Assembly: GCA_905221605.1 (NCBI GenBank)
Contig: CAJNDS010002124.1
Span: forward strand, 1,323,421 to 1,387,420
Origin: Symbiodinium natans
Taxonomy: Eukaryota > Sar > Dinophyceae > Suessiales > Symbiodiniaceae
Length of the DNA stretch: 64,000 nt
Reading direction: 5' to 3'
Below the pieces are notes generated by a model, which was given only the letters and a program-made list of their open reading frames with translations, was not told where the DNA came from and did no database searches. Below are positions 57,933 through 64,000 of the stretch, piece after piece (the first letter of the stretch is position 1; each line of letters opens with the position of its first letter). A program made the translations under genes and the position numbers.

Positions 57933-57986
57933 AAATACCCCAAGAGAGCTTGGGGTGTGAGATTACGAAGCCTACACAGTTTGGGT

Positions 57987-58068
57987 TCTAGGGTTTAGGG
58001 TTTAGGGTTTAGGGTTTAGGGTTTAGGGTTTAGGGTTTAGGGTTTAGGGTTTAGGGTTTAGGGTTTAG
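57987..58068 (+). repeat. TTTAGGG array
   Basis: About 11 heptamers in the region beyond the dynein gene. Confidence 0.95.
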
Positions 58069-58467
58069 AGAAGCCCACGCTTACCCCTTAAGCCTGAAGT
58101 GGTCCCTTACAACCTAATGCCTGGGCAAAGGTTTTGTGCTTCAACGGGCGATTCAACTGACCCCTCCCCCCCCCCCCCCGCCACCACCTCAACCCTAAAC
58201 CCTAAACCCTAAACCCTAAACCCTATACCCTAAGCCCTAAGCCCTAAGCCCTAAGCCCTAAGCCCTAGGGTGCCCTAGAGACCTGCCCAAACACGCTAGC
58301 TCGCCAGCTTTTTCCTCTTGGAGTGTGTGGCCTTTGCAAAAGCACAAAGTCAAGATTGCTGCTTAGTGCAGCAGAATATGCACGCAAATCACCAAAATTG
58401 ACCCGAGCCGAGCGCATCCATGGGCATTTGTGTGCTGCGGGAAAGCTCTGCTGACTAATCTACTACA

Positions 58468-58556
58468 GGGGTCGGAATAATCACAAACAGTATTCCCTTT
58501 TGGTCCTTTAGTAAACCCAAAAGCCTATTCTAATTATTAAGTTCCCTATAGGACCC
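58468..58556. mobile_element. MITE family E, copy 4
   Basis: GGGGTCGGAATAATCACAAA and TATTCCCTTTTGGTCCTTTA match copy 3. Confidence 0.65.
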
Positions 58557-58634
58557 TGTTTCCGAGCTGCCACAAACCTCTTTTGAAACCCCGAAGCCCT
58601 AAACCCAACTTAAACTCATAGCCTGGCTTATAAG

Positions 58635-58708
58635 AAGCTGCGCCTCAACAAGTGCTCCTCGGCCGTGTTACTTGCCAGCAATTTGTCTGGTTCGGCTGCC
58701 CTCGCCAG
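58635..58708 (+). other. unassigned exon-like island
   Basis: Between CCCTAAA on the left and TTTAGGG on the right, an AG-to-GT open stretch reads KLRLNKCSSAVLLASNLSGS and on. It has the composition of the dynein exons but no family was recognised. Confidence 0.3.
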
Positions 58709-60207
58709 GTCCGGGCGACCCATTCCAAAACCGCGAAAGTACAGGGTTGAGCGCCGCATTGGGGTTTAGGGTTTAGGGTTTAGAATTTCGGGTTTAAAGT
58801 TTTGGGTTTAGGGTTTAGGGTTGAGGGTTGAGGGGGTTGGATAGGGTTTAAGGTTCAGGCTTCAGCGCCTATCGCCTTGATTGCCCTAAACCCGGCCCCG
58901 ACCCCTAAGCCGGAAGATCGCGCCATGTAAGGAATGAGAATGTTGGGGCTCTACCCTGAGCAAAACACCTCAACCGACCCGAGCATTCAGACTCGGAGTT
59001 TATGGACCGAAAGTGTTTAGGGCTTTAGGGTCTAGAGTATAAGGTTTAGGGCTTCAAGCCTTCGGGTGTAGCATGTTAGGTTTAGGATTCAGGCCTTAGG
59101 GTGGTGTAGCACAGGGTATGTAGGTATTTGGGGTTTTGGGGTTTAGGGTTTAGGGTTTAGGGTTTAGGGTTTAGGGTTTAGGTCTAGGACCCTCAACTCT
59201 GAAACATACAATGTCACCGGCCCTGGCAGAGCTGCTAGACTCGCCCTCAGGGCTTTGCTGTTGAGTGTAGGGTTTATACTTCAGGGTTTAGGGTTTAGGG
59301 TTTAGGGTTTAGGGTTTAGGGTTCAGGGTTTAGAGTTTAGGGTTCATAGTTTAGGGTTTAGGGTTTAAAGTTTAGGGTTTTATAGTTTAGGGTTAGGGTT
59401 CACCTAGAGTAGCTAGGGTGCCCAGTAGGTTTTGATTCGATTTTTTGGAGGGTTCGGCTCTGCTTCTAAACTCCATTGAACTGGCCTGCACTATGCCGGC
59501 CACGCAACAGGGAGGGCTACAGTACCCTTGAGCCCCAAGCCCACCTGTTTAGGGCCTTTGGGGATTAGGGCCCTTTAGGGGGCCTTTGCGGCCATTGGGT
59601 TCTTTAGGGCCTTTCATGTGCCAGCAGCAAAGCTCCGCGGGCGTCGATAACCCCCAAGGCCTGTCTCAAACGAGAATGCAGGAGCTACCCCTGGTCTCCA
59701 TTAGCTCATCATGATCATCCATATGAACCCGTCCGGTGAATCTCGTAATGACGGTACCCAAAACCCTACACCCTAAACCCTAAATTCAGCCCAAGATGGA
59801 GGACCCACGTGTTCCTTCTAGAAGTACCTGGACCACCTGGTGTGGGCCTCATATACGAGGTATAGCTTGGAATCCTAATCCGCTTAAAGCCACTTGAGCC
59901 ACTCAAGCCCTGGACCCTTTGGAGCTGCCATTCCTAGGAACGTCGAATGTCTCCAAAGCTACGTACAAGGTGCACCATACACGCTTATATAGGTGTAGGT
60001 TTAGGTTTAGGGTTTACGGTACACCGCTTCATGTGCTTATGGCGCTGCCATTCCTGACAGGGGGATCGTCTGCATTTGCGTGCCTGTGTGTCCAGACTGA
60101 ATTCGATGTGAGCGCAGGCTTTGAAAAGCATCTGAGAGGATCCGCTACACCCCAAACTATAGCAAAACCCTATAACCCTTATCCCAGAACAGGCCCTATA
60201 ATGCCTA

Positions 60208-60297
60208 GACCCGAAACCCTAAACCCTAAACCCTAAACCCTAAACCCTAAACCCTAAACCCTAAACCCTAAACCCTAAACCCTAAACCCTAAACCCC
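60208..60297 (-). repeat. CCCTAAA array
   Basis: About 12 heptamers; faces the array at 60402-60485. Confidence 0.95.
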
Positions 60298-60401
60298 GAA
60301 CCTGCGGGGAGGACTGAGAGTTGAGAGCTTAGGGTGTCGGATGTTCCGAGTGCAGCCGGGGCTGGGGGCTTAAGATGTACAGCTTTGAGACCCATTTTCA
60401 G

Positions 60402-60485
60402 CCTAGGGTTTAGGGTTTAGGGTTTAGGGTTTAGGGTTTAGGGTTTAGGGTTTAGGGTTTAGGGTTTAGGGTTTAGGGTTTAGGG
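60402..60485 (+). repeat. TTTAGGG array
   Basis: About 12 heptamers. Confidence 0.95.
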
Positions 60486-60839
60486 CACTGAGCTCGCAGG
60501 CCCCTCCGGCCTCCGATGCCCAAACGCTCCTGCACCTGCATGACAGCAGTGACAACTCGAAGGCAGGGGCGAGTAGGGGCTTGGGATCCTTAACCCCTAG
60601 ACCCTGAACCCTAAACCCTAAACCCTAAACCCCAAACCCCGAACCCTAAACCCTAAACCCTAAACTCTAAACCCTAAACCCTAAACCCCCCGTCCCCGTG
60701 GCCCAACCGTAAGACGAGGTCCAAGTAGACCTAACTTGTTTGGCCGACTTTGGGGGCCTCATCTCAAGGTGGGGGTTGGCCAACGGCAGTGTAGGACCAT
60801 GAAGGGTCGAGGGTTTAGCGTTTAGGGTTTCGGGAATAG

Positions 60840-60947
60840 CCCAAAGGATCCATGTACCTATGTAGTATATACTTGGGCCTTAAAGGGTTCCTATATAGTA
60901 GCTTTAAGGCCCAAGTATATACTATACAGGTACATGGATCCTTTGGG
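60840..60947. mobile_element. family B palindrome, copy 8
   Basis: Arms CCCAAAGGATCCATGTACC near-perfect; centre inverted relative to copies 2, 4 and 6. Confidence 0.92.
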
Positions 60948-61371
60948 AGGGCAATCAGGGTGTTCACAGGTTTAGGTTCGGTGTTGAGGGGTTTGGGCTC
61001 AGGGTGTTTAGGTTCGGGGAATTATGGTTAGTGTAGCAGTTTGTGGGCTGAGGTTCGCCACACGAGCTGCAGCTTCAATGCGTCCTTCCCACCCTCATCT
61101 CTGAGCTGAACTTGTCATGTTACGACCTCCAGAAACCCAAGTAGCCTTAGTAGAGTCCCCCTGAACCCTAATCCCTAAGACTTGTCATTCAGGGTTCAGG
61201 GCTTTGTTAGGGCCTACAACAGGGCTTTAGGGCTTTAGGGTGTAGATCAACCCCTCACCCTCCTGCTAGAGCCGGTCAGAAGCAGGCGAGCGCGACGCTG
61301 TGCGGGCTTCATGGGCAGCGCTCTTGGCAAAGTCGGTTTTGGCTCTACGTCTGAGGGAACTTTGCAAATAT

Positions 61372-61472
61372 GGGGGTTTCCGAAAATAGGGGTACCCATT
61401 TTGGGGGTCCCTGCAAGGGGATTCTATTCTATTTTGGAATAAAGGGGTACCCCTATCTTGGGAAATACCCAT
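61372..61472. mobile_element. MITE family J
   Basis: GAAAATAGGGGTACCC pairs with GGGTACCCCTATCTTGGGAA; AGAATAGAAT-rich centre. Confidence 0.65.
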
Positions 61473-62021
61473 ATATCCTCCGCAACTACTATATAAGTCC
61501 CGGAGACCTTGCTCCCAGAAAGCCGATACAGTCAGCTCTTGTTGGTTTGTTTGTGTGGGTTGTTTAGGGTTCAGCGCAGTGGTAGCTGCCTGAGCTCTGT
61601 AAGGCTCTAAATCGCTCAAGACCTGCGCCTGCACAGCCTTCAAGCCGAAACAAGAGCTCTTCACCTGGAAGATGCCTCATCCCTACACCATTTAGGGCTG
61701 AGGGTTTAGGGTTTAGGGTTTCGGGTTACATTAAAACCTAAACCCGAAATCAGCATTTCTGAAAAAAGTTCCGCCGTGGGCATTGGGTGTGCCAGCTGAC
61801 CAAACATCAAGCCCGAGACCTGAAGGCACCCAATTCTAATCCCTTCGGGTTCTGGGTTTCGGGTTTAGGGTTTTAGGCTAGGATCATGTCCTGTTTGTAA
61901 GTTATAAGTAGTAAGAGTATTCTGTGTTGTCCTGTCCTATGACCCCGCTTAGAACCTACTTACTACCTTCTCCGAGCCTTATTAAAGTATTGGATGACTT
62001 GTCGGTCCCCGAACACTCAAC

Positions 62022-62097
62022 CCTAAACCCTAAACCCTAAACCCTAAACCCTAAACCCTAAACCCTAAACCCTAAACCCTAAACCCTAAACCCTAAA
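62022..62097 (-). repeat. CCCTAAA array
   Basis: About 11 heptamers just upstream of the exon-like island at 62124. Confidence 0.95.
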
Positions 62098-62123
62098 ACC
62101 CAAGCTAAAGGTCCCTGGACCAG

Positions 62124-62185
62124 GAAGGCTACCGACACATCTTGGACCACGGTAACGAGGAGAGTCTAGCTTGCTTCCTCACGAG
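62124..62185 (+). other. unassigned exon-like island
   Basis: Acceptor CAG-G and GC donor enclose EGYRHILDHGNEESLACFLT, with a CCCTAAA array upstream. Probably an exon of another split gene downstream of the dynein gene; family not recognised. Confidence 0.35.
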
Positions 62186-63549
62186 GCCTGTGCTGCTGGG
62201 CCTTAGGGTAGATGGCTGGTGTTTCATGTTTTTTTTTTTTTGTGTGTGTGTGTGTGTTTTGTTTTTAAGGTTTTGTGTTTCGAGGTTTACCGATATTTGT
62301 TGACTATAGGAATTGTGCTTCTATGAGGAGCAGCTAAGTTTTGGAGTTGAGGCTTTTGGGTAGGTTGCTACGTGTTTAGGGACCCGAACCCAGGAATTTA
62401 GGGTTTGGGGTTTTCGGACCCTGTTTTGTGCTTGCGTGGACTAGCCGTGCCTCGGTTTGTTCGGTGGTGTTCACAAGTAACATCGTTCGCGCTTGTATAC
62501 AAGGACCAGCTACTTGGCGAGTGTAGCAGATAGGATAGGTAGTAGTAAGCTTTGAGAACTGAGAACCTTCGTCGTATTCTCAAAAAAAAAGAGAATTCCA
62601 GGGTTTAGTGTTTTGGTCTAAGCCAGCCCGTCGTCTTCGGAAGCCAACAAAAATAGTCTGTTAGTCTTCGCCTTCGTAGGAGTTCTCTTCAAGGTTGTCC
62701 CCGTTGGCTAAATATGCACCACGCTCCTTGATTTTCCAACTTTGCCCGTCTTAGGAGATCAGAACGATGAACCCCCCTGGTATCTTAAGATAAAACCAGA
62801 CAGCACTTCTTGCATTCCTGGAAGCAAGCGCTTCCATCCCTATCCTAGGAAAAGAACAAAGACGGCTCTTCTTGTGTTGTGCTTATGTTGAGGGCCCCTC
62901 CCCTCCGGTTTGAGAAGTGAGCATCTGGTTCACAAGATATCTGGGCCTTCTCCTTCAGCAGAAGTGGGCGAATACCTCCGATTCCTCTTGTGCATCAACA
63001 TCCGGAAACTCTCTTCTTAAGAAATTAGCAGCTGCTCTTCTGTGTAGTTGCTTAGAACTTAGACCCTTTTTTCAAGGCGTGCGAGCCCTTTTTTGTGAAA
63101 CTTCGATGAAAGGGAGCCTCGTTCCCTTCATAAGAAAGGTGAGAAAGAAAGGTGAGAAGTACTTTGATAATCAAAATATTAAGAACTTGCGAGCCCTTCT
63201 TGAACACTTCGCGAAGGAGAAGGTGATTCATGGGTAGCTATACTTAGGGCTATATAGATCCCCTTAAACTAGGCTTACAATAAGGGCTCTCTGCCTGTAT
63301 ACATCATGTATATATACACACCCAAAAACACAGTACTCCTAAACCCTAAACCCTACACCCTACCCCACACCCCCAACCCCAAACCCCAAACCCTAAACCC
63401 CAAACCCCAAATCCCAAACCCTAAACCCTTCAACTTCTTTGTAGCACCTGTGAGCCTGTGACCCTTTGAGCAAATAATGTCGGACCGCAGGCTCGCAGGC
63501 AGTCAAGGCCACGAAGTTCCTGAGGAGACCTAATCCCACCTAAACCCTA

Positions 63550-63835
63550 GGTTTCGGGTTTAGAGTTTAGCTTTTTAGGTTTAAGGTTTAGGGTTTAGGG
63601 TTTTAGGGTTTAAGGTTTAGGGTTTAGGGCTTAGGGTTTAGGGTTTTAGGGTTTAAGGTTGAGGGTTTAGGGCTTGGGGTTTGGGGTTTCGGTTTCGGGT
63701 TTCGGGTTTCGGGTTTCGGGTTTCGGGGGGCGTAGGGTTTCGGGTTTAGGGATTAGGGTTTTGGGTTTTGGGTTTTAGGGTTTAGGGCCTTTAGGGTTTA
63801 GGGCCCGATGCCCTGAGCCCTAAGCCCTAAACCCT
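63550..63835 (+). repeat. degenerate TTTAGGG/TTTCGGG array
   Basis: Mixed TTTAGGG, TTTTAGGG and a homogenised TTTCGGG block (about 63685-63727). Confidence 0.85.
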
Positions 63836-64000
63836 GAACCCTGGTTTGCATGATGGGCTTTAGCCAGCTCGCTGCATGCTATCCTTGCTGGTTGGCACAC
63901 GGATTCTTTGATGTTCAAAGGTTTAGGGTTTAGTGTTTAGGGTTTAGAGCCCCTTATCTTCTTTGAGGGGTTCTGAAGTATGCGCCGGTGGGTTTTACAG

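Larger units (their letters stand above)
56957..64000. other. heptamer-rich region downstream of the dynein gene
   Basis: Heptamer arrays in both orientations, MITE copies, homopolymer C runs, and several unique islands of 60-200 bp. Two islands look like exons and are listed. No gene could be assembled. ORF 62917-63237 is open but unrecognised. Confidence 0.6.

Noticed and set aside
1-64000. tRNA, rRNA or spliced-leader RNA genes
   Set aside because: I saw no cloverleaf, rRNA core or spliced-leader sequence; a covariance-model scan would be needed to exclude them.

Overview
This window is nuclear DNA of a dinoflagellate. The signs are: heptamer TTTAGGG/CCCTAAA arrays everywhere; splice donors that are mostly GC or GA rather than GT; acceptors that are almost always AG followed by G; short inverted-repeat elements that form whole introns (introners); and gene families I recognise from Symbiodiniaceae/Polarella-type genomes. 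Species is not determinable here. Every supported gene reads on the + strand.

Backbone: one axonemal dynein heavy chain gene (DNAH2-like, inner-arm I1/f type by resemblance) runs from the left edge to about 56.9 kb. I recovered 31 mini-exons of 16-92 nt. They join in frame, apart from two short gaps, into roughly the last 530 residues (AAA6/D6 region, lid and C-terminal domain). About 1.6 kb of code is spread over about 56 kb (about 3% coding). Introns tend to begin with TTTAGGG arrays and end with CCCTAAA arrays, so intron ends are inverted telomere-like repeats.

The dynein introns host other sequence. (1) Intron 10 (9.3-15.6 kb) holds a satellite island: 31-bp repeats, about 42 copies of a 55-bp repeat, and a roughly 0.9-1.25-kb pyrimidine-rich repeat, bracketed by an inverted repeat. 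(2) Intron 14 (18.75-23.48 kb) holds a complete ten-exon secreted GH16 beta-glucanase gene (19249-22026), several of whose introns are MITE/introner copies. (3) Intron 20 (28.08-44.21 kb) holds a repeat-poor island of four co-oriented genes of a dinoflagellate mobile-element type: an acidic/lysine-rich nuclear-type protein, a methyltransferase-like FAGQG protein, a lysine-tailed multi-exon protein, and a Plavaka/KDZ-like transposase candidate. Palindromic AAACCCCGGGTTTA motifs lie at its two ends and middle. (4) Intron 24 (47.0-51.1 kb) holds a two-exon gene with a CS/p23-like domain.

Beyond 56.9 kb the sequence is heptamer arrays, MITEs and a few unassigned exon-like islands. At least nine MITE families occur, several with near-perfect terminal inverted repeats. 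Exon calls come from reading by eye and family knowledge recalled from memory; no search was run.
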